Positions 11,723 to 22,514 of a DNA stretch of 64,000 bases are shown here, piece after piece (position 1 is the first letter of the stretch; each line of letters begins with the position of its first letter). Made by a program: the position numbers and the translations under genes. The stretch is from Epiperipatus broadwayi. Its lineage: Eukaryota > Onychophora > Udeonychophora > Euonychophora > Peripatidae. The DNA lies in assembly GCA_028023455.1 (NCBI GenBank), contig JAQFVV010006835.1, forward strand, positions 188,001-252,000. The letters run 5' to 3'. The notes under the pieces were generated by a model. It had not been told where the DNA came from. It searched no databases and worked only from the letters and a program-made list of their open reading frames with translations.

Positions 11723-13489
11723 CTCTCTGTATGCTCAATAAATTAATTACTACTCTTCAATATAAATACTTATTAAATACATGTATGTGTATATAAATAA
11801 ATATTACAATTAAAATAATTTACTATTAATATCTTAATTTATGACCATAATCCTCTTTCTATTTCATTATTTATTTTCGTTTAAGTGTAAACTATTTACA
11901 AACTATTTTATTGATTTTTTTAAATAAAATGTAAAAAAAAAAAATTTAAGTAAAACAAACTTATGTGGAATTAAAAATAGACATAACAAAAACATTTTAT
12001 TTTTTTTATTTTAACAATAATATAAAACCTCACCTAAGGATTCTACTATAATATATATAACTGTTGTATATGACTATTATTTATTATAATATATCAGAAT
12101 ACCAAATTGAAAACAATCAATCAAGGATTTTGCCATAACAGTGAGATGATTTGAGAGATTGCAAATTCAAGCCTATATATATATGTGTGTGCAAATCAAC
12201 AATTTATGTTTCCTCTAAGCCAATTTTAAAGCAACAAAGTCTGTACTGTCTGAGAATGATGGCTGTAGTCTGTTCCAGAAAGGTTTAGCTATTAAGATAC
12301 TGCAACCTGTAAATATCAAGAGCTAACTCCAAGGAATTAGGACAAAGGTTTTTATTAATGACATCTAACCAGACATCTACAAGTAACACAGCACAGGGAT
12401 ATCAAGTTGTTTAAAATAATAACAATCAATATTGAATTAATTGGCAAAACTCACCGTAACTTCGATTACAATTTTTGGGCAATATTGATATTGAATTACA
12501 CTGTTCATAGGGTATCACAGAAGTATTATAAGGTGGAAGTATGCATTAGAATATCTGTCAAATCAAGGTAAAGAAATCAATCATTAATCTACTTTGTATG
12601 CAAAATATGTCACCTTAAAATCACATGGTGTTCTATGTAATATTGACATACACCAGAAGTATATTCCTCAGCTGAAGAAAGAATGTTACTTTATTGTTAG
12701 CAACATTTAAAGTAACACCAGATATTTAAAGAGGACACTGGTTTTGAGATACCCTTTTTTGCCACAAACATTCTTTAACAATCTTACACTTAAGATATTT
12801 TTGTACCAGATAGAAAAAGCAATGTTAACATTTTTAACAATAGGGCAGTCCAACCAAAATAAAGTTTTCATTGTATCAGTTGCCGACTCTTCCTTGTTCG
12901 GTTGAATATAAATCTGCCACCTCAGCATCAATTAGATAACACATTTTATTACATTTACTCAAAACCCCAATCAACCAGAAAAAATTATAGTCAGATACAC
13001 AGACATATTGGAGGAAAAAATTGGTCGTCCTGTATTATGAAATTTCTCTTGTATTAAAAGAAAAAAACATCACCAATTTTTCATCAAGAATATAACTCCT
13101 TACATACATGCTTAATGTGAGGAAGGATGTTTAAATTTTTTAAGATGCTAGATTGAAATATCTAAAACCATATGCTATAATACATTTCTGCATTAATTAT
13201 AAAGGGTATGTCAATATGCACCTATTAAGTTTGAATCCATCACCTCATATGAGAAATCAATGAAAATTTCAATATAAAAAATCAATGAAAATGTTGAAAC
13301 TTTTTGTCACTTGGGCTTTATTGAAAGTTCTATCTGTCATTGACAAATCAAATAGCAAACAGATTCAATTCAACCCATAAACCATGAACTACTTGTTGTT
13401 CAGTGTCAAGATGGTTCTGTCTGAATTCAATTGAGTTATTGATCAGATCCTACAAGTCATTACCAAAACAGCCATACTGTGAATATATT
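11723..13489. other. mostly unrecognised AT-rich DNA
   Basis: A 74-codon minus-strand frame at 12707-12931 and a weak B-box-like string AAATTCAAGCC near 12164 were considered, but neither is convincing. No family could be assigned. Confidence 0.4.
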
Positions 13490-14371
13490 ATGGTCCAATT
13501 ATGCAAACAAATATTATAGAGGTACTAAAGAAATTAACTACAAAACTTTGCCCTGTGTTCATTGTTTCAAAAACACATTTAATATCTTGGGTCTTTTCAA
13601 AATCATCTCATAGAATGAAAACCATTATGGAGATGCCTCACTCCCAGTTAATTGGAGATGTGTGGACATTTGGGGGGGGGGACATAATATATTATTCTCA
13701 CTTCATTTCAAATGTTTTGTGAATGTTCATACCATTGCACATACTTTTGGGGAAAAAAAATTCAAATGGACAGCTCGGTGAGGTGCAACATTTACAAATT
13801 GAAATTGAAAAATCAAAAATGATTAGTTGCTGGTTCCATTTGATCATCAAGCACCAATTTCACTAGCATATGACATGAATTCATATGGATCTCATACTAT
13901 CCAATGACAAGAATGACCAATCCTATTTTCTTCAAGATATCTTATGCCTGCAGAACAAAATTATTTTTAACTTGACATAGAGTCCTTGTTCTCAAGATTA
14001 TTTAAGATTTTGACTGACCATCAACTCATTCATGCTAATTTTTCATCAAAACATAAAAAATCTCTTGTATGACTTTAGAACTTATACAATGTTATGCAGC
14101 ATTTTTCTCAAACTTTGACCCTGAAATATATGCTAAGAAAAGTACTGACAATTCAAATGCTGATTGCTTGCCATGGATGCCAATACAATCAACTCCTCAG
14201 ACTGATAGTGCAATCAATTATAAAGTCGAACCATTATTCAAGCAAGCAAGGGAATTGATTTCATTGAGCAAGATTACTCACAAAACAAATTGTGAAGAAA
14301 CCAGCAAATATCAAGAATGGATAAGTTACCAAAGTGTTCCAAAAACATTGCTTTTAGCTGTCAAAAAGTGA
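13490..14371 (+). mobile_element. broken Ty3/gypsy-type pol (RT end to RNase H)
   Basis: Three successive frames read as the middle of a Ty3/gypsy polyprotein. At 13501-13722 the text TNIIEVLKKLTTKLCP...SHRMKTIMEMP...IIYYSHFISN follows the end of gypsy RT (the EVLKRL...KVKAIMEAP...NYYSKFISN region). At about 13830-14010 the RNase H start follows (LVPFDHQAPISLAYD, then LFSSRYLMPAEQNYF). A TDHQ block lies near 14015, then NFDPEIYAKKSTDNSNADC at about 14110-14160, the family's end of RNase H. Frameshifts, stops and a G9 run (13672-13680) break the frame. Integrase, gag and LTRs are not found, so it is a truncated copy. Confidence 0.75.
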
Positions 14372-14480
14372 TTTGCCTTATAACTTCACAGCTCCTTGGT
14401 AATAAAAACCCAAATTTAGGTTTTCTTTCTAATATGACTATAAATATCTAAAAAAAATACACATTCATCTATTCTTCAAA

Positions 14481-14580
14481 AAAACTCAACTGATATTTCA
14501 GTTAAGAACTATCAGGCGACTGAAAAGAAAGACCATGGTGTTTGTTGGTCTTATGTTCAGAAGTAAAAAAGTTAATAAAT
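14481..14580 (+). repeat. short dispersed repeat shared with 48530-48595
   Basis: TCTTCAAAAAA, ACTGAAAAGAAAGACC and GGTGTTTGTTGGTCT recur at 48530-48595 with a ~35 bp difference in spacing. It lies just downstream of the gypsy fragment and could be part of the same element family, but this is unproven. Confidence 0.5.
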
Positions 14581-16975
14581 TCATATTAATAAAAAAAAAT
14601 CCCAGCCATATTGTTTGCCATATAAAAGATATCCTAGAAATGTAAGATGCAGGAGAAAAGCGAAATGGAGGGAATATTAAATATTTCTTTAAAGCTTGAA
14701 AGAGGAATCAGTAGCTCTCTTTTCAGTAAATGATAAGCTTTTTACAGCTATTATCTTTAACCAGGTGTTCATTAGGAGGAGATCTGTCTTCTATATAGTG
14801 ATATTAGTTTAAAATGTTGATATATACTACTCGCAGCTTATGGATCATGAAAAAGTTATTATCTACTTCTACTCTAAATATAACTGTCTGCAACAACAAG
14901 ATAACACAATCTAACCCTACACTTCTCAAAAGTAATTTTGACCCATAGAATAATGTTTCCTTATCTGTGAAATCTTGGGCCTAAATTTCTAAGAATAACA
15001 TTTTTAAAAAATAGAAACAGAACAACTATCTGACACTACTCGAGCATGGTGGATGTAATTTATTGACACGGTGCTTAGCTATACTATATTTTATTAGAAA
15101 ATATCGTATCCCAGTTTTCAGAAAGTTTTCCACACTAAATTCCTGGATATGCAGTTAGTTATTAATATTAAAACAACTTTACTGGAACACTCAAGCCTTG
15201 CAATGACTTTTTGTCCTTTTCTTTCTTCTAGATATCAGATAAAATAAAATAAATATTTCAAAAAATAATTTCTAATTCCCAACTCAAATCATGGTCATTT
15301 TCTGGTTGATCCATTAAGTAAACTATAGAATTATGGCGTGAATAATGGATTTCTTATAATTTCATAACAAATTTCTTTCTTCTGAATAACTGAAAATAAA
15401 GGTAAATTTTATTTTCCTGTTACAGAACAAAAAGAGTTATTTAACTCCTTTATAAACGGAATTTAACAGCATCTGGACATTAATGACCGTCAAATATCAG
15501 TAAACAGTGATAGAACTCAATAACTTAATGAACCACTATCTAATATATCTTTTGGTTGGAATTCTACAGGCTCTTTTATCCTTTTGTTAATAGTTTGCTT
15601 TAGGAAGAACTGTGAAGAAGAGAAATATTGGAGAAGATATATAAAACGAACAAAATTTTTCATCACTTTTTTATGTATATAAATGTCGTCGTTTTGTATA
15701 TGATGAATCAAAGAGGGGGGGGGGGGGTTAAAAGATAAAAAAAAAAAGGGATGCATTGATTGATTTAAGATTATAACATATTCATAGTATTTAAATAATG
15801 TAAATTAATTAACGAATTTTATATCATTTTATAGAAATGGTTAATAAAATTTATTCATTGAGGAAAATAATATTTTTCTCTCTATATATATATATCGTTC
15901 TCTCTCTCTTTTTTTTTTTTTTTCAAAATTCTCAAAATATAGCAACACGTTTGAAAGGTTCATGGTTGTAAAGTCACAAATCATATTGATAATGTTATAA
16001 AAGTCTTTCAGTTATAACTTAAGAGTTTTAGAAAAGACAAGGATGAAGGAAATTTTATCCGATGATAAGTAAAAGCATTGAAGCTATCATTAAAATGAAT
16101 TTAGGACTCTAGGGAAAGTCCTTTTCACATATATATGCTGTGACACAAGATTAAAACTGTGATTATGATAAAAGACTTTTAATAAAAGGAAGAAAACTTT
16201 TAAATAAGATAGTAAAATGAATTTACATTTAGCTGTTAAGCTGAGAAATGTAATAAAATGTATAATAATATTGAGAAGACTTTATTAAGCATAAAAGCGC
16301 TAAATCATTTTAATGATATTTTTTTATTGTTAAATGCTTTAAAATATTCAGTTAATTTCGTATCATATTCTATACATATATATTAAAGAACTGAAAGTCA
16401 CTGGCTTTTTAATAATCGCATTTTATCTTATTAAAGAATCTTTATCTTTACTAAATAAATGAAAATGTTATCTTTATCTTTACGCTATTGTTACTATTAT
16501 TAACGTCCTTTATTTGTGTAGTAAAAAAAAAATGTTTTGAAATTAAAAATAAAAGAAGGGGATTGCAAATAATAGTAGACGTTAAATCGATGATGATAAA
16601 AGGGAATTGTAAATGATAATAGATATTAAATCGATGATGATTAGACCAATAATCGCTTTTATTATTTCTAAAGTCTTATATTTAATAACTAGCCAGAAAA
16701 TATAATAACGACAAAATATAAAGCAGATATAATAATTTTTTTTAAAAAAAGAATAATTTAAGAAACAGGTCAATGGCTGTTTATCGTTGATCGTAATAAA
16801 AAAAAGATAAAATATGGATATTTTGTTTACAATATAATCATATGTGATAAAAAATAAATAAGTGTATTTATATATTTTATAAATTTTTTGTATATTCTTT
16901 ATTAGCACACCTCTCTTCTCACTTGTACCATATCACAACCATCCATCTCAATAGGAATGTATAATATACTACTAT
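14581..16975. other. AT-rich DNA with homopolymers, no gene
   Basis: Contains a G run (15714-15727), a TA/CT-rich patch (15876-15925) and poly-A/T runs. The 108-codon minus-strand frame at 16582-16908 is Ile/Tyr/Phe-rich low-complexity text and is not considered a gene. Confidence 0.5.
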
Positions 16976-17056
16976 TCTTTCTCTCTCTCTCCCTCCCTCC
17001 TTCTCTCCCTCTCCCTCTCCCCCTCTCTCCCTCTCTCTCTCTCTCTCTCCCTCTCT

Positions 17057-17109
<53 letters not shown>
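16976..17109. repeat. (CT)n/(CCCT)n with (CA)n microsatellite
   Basis: Compound polypyrimidine tract grading into (CA)n at 17087-17109. It creates long Arg/Glu frames on the minus strand that are artefacts. Confidence 0.95.
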
Positions 17110-17257
17110 TAAGTATGCATTTTGGAAACAACTCATTTTTCGAGTTAAATTAAAAATAAACATACGGAATATCCTTTAATATCATATAAATATATTTAAA
17201 TTTTCCACTCCAACCATAAATTTCTGAAATATATAAACAATGACATTTGAAAAAGAC

Positions 17258-17318
17258 AAATGACTCCAAGGTTTGCATTTCGTCATTAACCACCACTCAT
17301 CAGTTGACTCAGATTATA
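17258..17318 (-). ncRNA. degenerate hammerhead, family 2
   Basis: On the minus strand: GAGTCAA, CTGATGA (17303-17297), a 15 nt stem-II segment GTGGTGGTTAATGAC, GAAA (17281-17278), the 8 nt TGCAAACC, then TTGGAGTC. The spacing equals that of the copies near 19056 and 44595. In the other copies the 8 nt form a 3 bp stem III with a 2 nt loop ending in NUH; here that pairing and the conserved U are lost, so the copy is probably dead. Flanks resemble the unit at 44385-44660. Confidence 0.6.
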
Positions 17319-18244
17319 ATCTGATATAGATTTCTTCATCATTTGCTCAATATTTATTAATACCAAAGTTTCAAATTTTTTGTGCTCATAATCACCAAAC
17401 ACTTTATATATATGATATAAAAATATTGCAACAGAGATTAAATATATTAAATGAAATTAAATAAACCGAGAATACTTTTCACCTGTGAGTTTCATAATTA
17501 TGGTTATTCTGGTAAAAGTTTATGAGACTCATTTTTTGTTAATATGAATACTCTTATCTACTTATATATTATTTTGTGTGAATATATAATGAATCAAAGA
17601 GCTAACAGTATTTAAATTAGCAAAAACTGAGTCTCATATATTCAAGTATATTAGTTTACTTAATTTCATTTAATACCCCTGGGTCTCTTTTTATGCAGTA
17701 GATAGGTTTCACAGAAAACCTGCATTAAAAAAATTGCACAAAAATAGACTTAATTTATTTTGAAAAATGTGGGATAAAATTCCATAATTTTCAAAAATCA
17801 CATAAATTTCAAGCAACAAGGTAAAATTACTTTAAAATTCACATAAAAAAATAAGGAAATAAAGTATGACTAATAAAAAATTTCAAATATTTGAAAAAAA
17901 ACTAATACAAGACAAACTTTTTTTACTTTTTTTTTTAATTTTGTTCAAACAATAAGTTTTTATGTGTAATTTATTTTACATTTTTTCATACATATTTTAA
18001 TCATTATCACTGTTTGACCATATGTGGTTCATTTGTGAACTAGTAAGACATCAGATTTGTCACAAGAGGAAATACAATTAATGCCAATTTCAGTCACATG
18101 CTGTATTAATAGTTTTCTGTGACAATGTAATTGGTAATTAAACTTTGAGATGATTTTGTTAATTGTTTATGAAGCTCATGATTTCCAGACTGCTATGTCT
18201 AGCTGTTAGCGAATGCACTTCCATGAATGCAATTATATATATAT
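17319..18244. other. AT-rich DNA, nothing recognised
   Basis: Poly-A/T rich; no coding or repeat family identified. Confidence 0.45.
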
Positions 18245-18460
18245 AACACACTTCCGTGAGTGTGTTAATAATGACTAACAGTTAAATTTTCTTTTATACA
18301 CATATATACATGGAAAAACTTTTAGACAGAAAAAAGTTACAAGTAAAAGTATTTAAAAACTTTTAAAGATACATTGTTTTTAAGTAGAAATTAAAAGTTC
18401 TTAAATATTTTTACTTGTAACTTTTTTCTGACTATAAGTTTCTCCATGTATATATGTGTA
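18245..18460. repeat. fold-back with 70 bp arms plus small hairpin
   Basis: Arms 18297-18366 and 18391-18460 are near-perfect inverted repeats (TACACATATATACATGGA against TCCATGTATATATGTGTA) separated by only 24 bp. Just left, 18245-18266 is a separate perfect hairpin (AACACACTTCCGTGAGTG...). No coding content. 18461-18954 to the right is AT-rich, with a TA run at 18455-18472 and no gene. Confidence 0.85.
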
Positions 18461-18954
18461 TATATATATATAACACTGACATACAACTATTTAGCACTTG
18501 TTGGAATTTAAGGGCTCATTCATAATTTATGTCATTAACAAAAATGTTTTTTCAATTGATTAGAAAGCTGAAGACTTTCTGGAATCATTTTTGCTGTGAA
18601 ACAAATAGGTTCCCCTTCTGTTTTATTATCTTTTTCTAAATCTTCTATGGTATCTAAATTTATTGCCAAACCTTTTTCCAACAGGCATTTAAACGATGTA
18701 AAATATAATGTGTGTATATAAAATGAGGTAATCCTGATTTTAAGTGAAATATGAACTTCTTTATCGCATAAAAGAAAACCGCATAAAAAGATATTAAGAA
18801 GAAAAATGAATTGCATAACTTCAAAATCTCATTTAAAAAAATCTGTACAAGAAAGCAACCCAGGTGTATATTAATCTCTGTTATAGTATTTTTATATTAT
18901 TATTAATAATGACAGTTTTAAGATATTAAACATATATATTTAAACTAAGATGTT

Positions 18955-19632
18955 TCAAGCTTTCTGCAGTTATCCACTCTATCTTATACAACCAATACAC
19001 ATGGCCACACACATGTGAAAAGATAAATAATCTCCAATATACATATTTCATGCTGAACCAGTACTCATCAGTTTGTCCAGATCATCATGTCTCACACATA
19101 TGTATAGTCAGGGTTCAATTCATATTAATAGTGAATCTTCAAACTTTCATGGACAGGTTTCAATCTTCTCCACCCTCCAAATTTTTAACCATCCATACCA
19201 TTGAAAATCTGATGGTGGAATGATCAAAGTCCTTGATGATGACAATATCACTGCTGTACTTATGTTAACTTTAAGTTACTCTGAACCCTCACCTAATGCA
19301 CAAAAGAGTTATGGGCAGAATATAGGTTAACTACATTTTCGAGATCCCTACAGTTATCTACTCCACATGACCACATATATGGAAAAAAGACAATAATGAT
19401 CTCCAATATATGTTTTTTATGCTGAATATTGGAGATCATTTATATTTTCACATATATGTGGTCATGTGTGTTGGTTGTATAAGATAGAGCAGATTGCTGT
19501 AGGGAGCTTGGAAGTCTGGGTTGTTAACTTTGATGTACATATATTGGAGACAATTTATCTGTTTCTTATATATGTAATCATGGGTATTAGTTGTATAAGA
19601 TAGAATGAATAGTTATATTGAGCTTGAAATTA
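18955..19632. mobile_element. cluster of four copies of a hammerhead-derived repeat
   Basis: A ~90 bp module (TTGGAGATCATTTAT ... ATATATGTGGTCATGTG ... GGTTGTATAAGATAGAG ... AGCTTGAA) occurs four times: minus strand at 18955-19037 and 19340-19410, plus strand at 19426-19515 and 19540-19632. The second and third copies form a palindrome about 15 bp apart. The first copy is preceded by a full-length hammerhead core, the second by its 3' half only. No coding frame is present. The arrangement resembles head-to-head partial insertions typical of PLE termini. Confidence 0.75.
19029..19083 (-). ncRNA. hammerhead ribozyme, family 2
   Basis: On the minus strand: ATCT and CAAA (stem I), CTGATGA (19071-19065), 15 nt stem II GTACTGGTTCAGCAT with one A-C mismatch, GAAA (19049-19046), TATGTATA (stem III), then TTGGAGAT. 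With the last A of GAAA, TA pairs with TAT across a 2 nt TG loop, leaving AUA as the NUH cleavage triplet before TTGG. AGAT pairs with ATCT. All core positions are present; one stem I and one stem II mismatch are visible. Confidence 0.68.
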
Positions 19633-19637
19633 CATTA

Positions 19638-20357
19638 ACCTTTCTGATGATGCTTACGAGACCTTTTGTCGACGATTGATGTCACTCTAATTCCATTATT
19701 TTTAATGCTAGGATAGCCGTTTTGTAGTCATTCGTTAGATTTTTAAAAGCTCTGTAAGATGCTGCCATCTCTTAAATTATTTTACAAGTAAAAAAATCAA
19801 TAAAACTGTCTGTGAAGCTAAACAAAGCAGTAAGCTTGTTGGTGATTGGCTCTCAGCTGTCAAAGACATTCTGATTGGCTGGCAAGGACAAAGAAACTGC
19901 CTAATCAAAGAAGAATGCTAAGATTTTCAATTCAAAAATGATAAGTAAGTGTTTTTAGACAATTATAAAAGTATTTTTGAGAAATTATGAATATATAAAT
20001 AAAATAATGCTAAAACCAAAATTATTTAAAAAAAAAAATTAAGATTTTAGTAAAAATATTTCAGATTTTAGCAAAAAAAGATATTTACTTTTTCGTAACG
20101 TAAAACTGAAAAAAAAAAATTTGCGTCAGCAACTGTTTTTGATTTGTTATTAGATTTGCCTTTTTAAATTTGCCACTATCATATATTTGTACAATAAACA
20201 AATAGAAATTTATTTTTGAAAGAACTTTCGTTCACTTTCATAACCTGACAAATTATTAATATACTTTTTACAAACAAATCTAAAGTTAATATGATATTAA
20301 AAAGTGAATTTGGCCAATTAACAGTTTTGATTTTTAACTCACTCGAGTCAATAAATT
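19638..20357. repeat. ~0.72 kb dispersed repeat, copy 1
   Basis: Aligns end to end with 24827-25589, from TGATG..TTACGAGA through GCTGTCAAAGA, ACTTTTTCGTAACGTAAAAC and GAACTTTCGTTCACTTTC to ACTCACT.GAG.CAATAA. It has two inverted CCAAT boxes (GTGATTGGCTC, TCTGATTGGCTGG) next to CAGCTG, as in a promoter or 5' UTR of a retroelement, but no coding frame. No terminal inverted repeats or TSD were found; class unknown. Confidence 0.8.
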
Positions 20358-20534
20358 TCAAAAGGTTAAGTTGAGTATAGATAACATACTTGTATTTAAA
20401 TATTATATATTCAGCCCATATTTTACCCAGCTTTCATTTATGTATTCAAATGGATATATTAAGGTCTTGTACATGAGGGGTCAAAGTGTCTTAAAGTCAA
20501 TATGGATATGACAATAATACTGAAAGCAGCAAAA

Positions 20535-20680
20535 GCTTTTAGCATTCCATCATCAGATTTGTAATGGTATGGATAGGTGAATACTCATCCAATATCCTCA
20601 GACTAGTTTCTAATTTGTGGCTTTTATCCTTGAGGAGCTTTGTATCTGAGGGTACTGAACCTAGATCTTAGAATCTAATG
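20535..20680 (-). mobile_element. degenerate hammerhead repeat, family 1
   Basis: The minus-strand copy matches family 1 over the ribozyme half (20582-20662, sharing GACTAGTTTCT and TGAGGAGC). The distal half has diverged. The core CTGATGA has decayed to AAGGATA, so the ribozyme (20587-20645) is certainly inactive. GAAACTAGTCTGAGG and one stem I arm remain. Confidence 0.65.
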
Positions 20681-21304
20681 CCACCTAGCAGCTAGCTACC
20701 TTCTACCTATTTAGTTAAGTGTGATATTTAGTAGTTTTGTACCAAGGCATACCCAATAGAATGATAGTGATTATGGTTATTAAAAAAACAAAGACGCTAA
20801 AATGTATAGATATTATCTAAATAGATTATGAGACATATATACAAAAAAATCATGTCTGTTTATGACCTACCAAAATTTTGAGATTTATAAATTGTTTATT
20901 TCTTAATCTCAAATGAGTGTACACAATCAAAGTGGATTAAAGCTCTTTATCAAAATTTAGTTTTAGTACATTATAAAAAAATCTTTTTGTGTAGTGACTA
21001 AAGCAAATTCTTTATTATTGCACTTGAGTTTAAATATGGTGAAATATGAAAATTGATTGTAATTTCGAGCAAGATTGTTTATTTATAATCTATCCAATTA
21101 GTCTTCCAGTTATTGGTTGAAAATTGAATCATTAAATATATTTACCATAAGACAAATAAAACCTGAAATCTGCTAAAAGCTTCATCAACTAATAAATGGC
21201 TGAGATATTTCTTAACTACATTATAATGTGTTTATTCTAATACTACATTCTATTACTATAGGTTCCTAATAGAAATAGAAACATTTAACAGAATTTAAAT
21301 TAGA
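20681..21304. other. AT-rich DNA, nothing recognised
   Basis: No repeat family or frame identified. Confidence 0.45.
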
Positions 21305-22514
21305 AATCACCAAACCTATCAATCTTTTATCAGTTTTTTACAAATGTTTATCAAGATAATTACAACTCATCTACAGAGAACTTTGGATTTCCACCAACCA
21401 AAAGAACAAACTAGATTTAAAAGTGGTTTTAGTGCAATATATCATATCCAAGTATTGAGAGAAGTTATAGAAAGAACCAGTGAATATGAATTGATATTAT
21501 GCTCTGGATTTGTAGATTATGAAAAAAAATTGATTCTTTAAGCATTTCTTCAGTAATTAAACCATTGGATCATCAAGATATAGCCTCAAAATATTGTCAT
21601 ATTATAAAGATTAAATAATGATATTAGGAAGGTTAACATTTAGAAGAGTGTAAGACAGGGTGACTTCCTATCTCCAAAACTTTTTACAAAAGTGCTGTAA
21701 GAAGTATTTTGTGAGTTAAACAGAGAGGCTAAAGGATTAAAAGTAAATTGAAGATTATTTAAGTCAGTTATATTTTGCAAATGATGTATTTTGCAAATAA
21801 TGCTTTAGAGCTTCAGAAAATGTTGCAAGATTTATCAGATGAAAGTAAATAGTAGGACTAAAGGTAAATGATAAAAAGACCTAAAGTAATGTTCAATGAA
21901 TTTTTTCAAAAGATGAAAATAAAAATTGATTATGATGAGTTAGAAGAAGTTAACAATTATAAATATCTTGGTCAGATTATTACTACAGATGGAAACATAA
22001 TGGGTTAAATTAACCATAGAATAAAACTTGGTTGGAATGCTTTTGGTAGAAATAACTTGATACTAAAAGGAAATATGCCTATGTGTTTGAAAAGGAAGGT
22101 TTTTAATAAATGTGTTTTACCAGTTCTTACATAAGGATCTGAGACTGGGACACTTAATAAAAGAGCAATACAAAGACTTCACACCACTCAAAGATGTATG
22201 GAGGAATGCATGTTAGAAGTAACATAAAGAGATTGAAATCACAATACATGGATAAAAGAGAAATAGATGTTATTGATATTATTGAATTAAAAAACTGGAG
22301 TTGGGCTGAACAAATTTCTAGAAGAGATGATAACAGGTGGATAATTGGATTCCAAAAGATTATAAAAGACCCACCACATGTGAGAAGGATGGATGAAATA
22401 AAAAAGTGTGCAGAAGTGATGTGAGAAGAGAAGCTAGAAATTGAAGAAGATGGATTAAATTTGGAGAGACCTTCATCCTGAAGTGGATTGATAATGGTTG
22501 ATGAAGATGGTGAT
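21305..22514 (+). mobile_element. RTE-type LINE, 5'-truncated and decayed
   Basis: Nearly the whole stretch aligns with the minus-strand RTE at 34.35-35.6 kb. It begins in the RT near the YRPISLL block (PNLSIFYQFF region). A 65-residue frame (21344-21541) holds LDFHQPKEQTRFKSGFSA. The catalytic FADD segment is damaged (near 21775). The C-terminal region has many stops, and the end is the RTE 3' tail AGTGGATTGATAATGGTTGATG. Several indels and stops show an old inactive copy. Confidence 0.88.

Noticed and set aside
12150-12200. B-box-like AAATTCAAGCC as a tRNA or SINE
   Set aside because: No A-box or cloverleaf; the match is too weak to annotate.
16582-16908. 108-codon hydrophobic minus-strand frame resembling a membrane protein
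   Set aside because: Ile/Tyr/Phe bias is what AT-rich DNA gives by chance; no family motif, no supporting context.
16902-17131. Arg/Glu-rich minus-strand frames
   Set aside because: Translations of the CT/CA microsatellite.
19640-19670. CTGATGATGCTTACGAGA at the start of the 0.72 kb repeat
   Set aside because: No GAAA box; in the second copy the CTGATGA string is not conserved.
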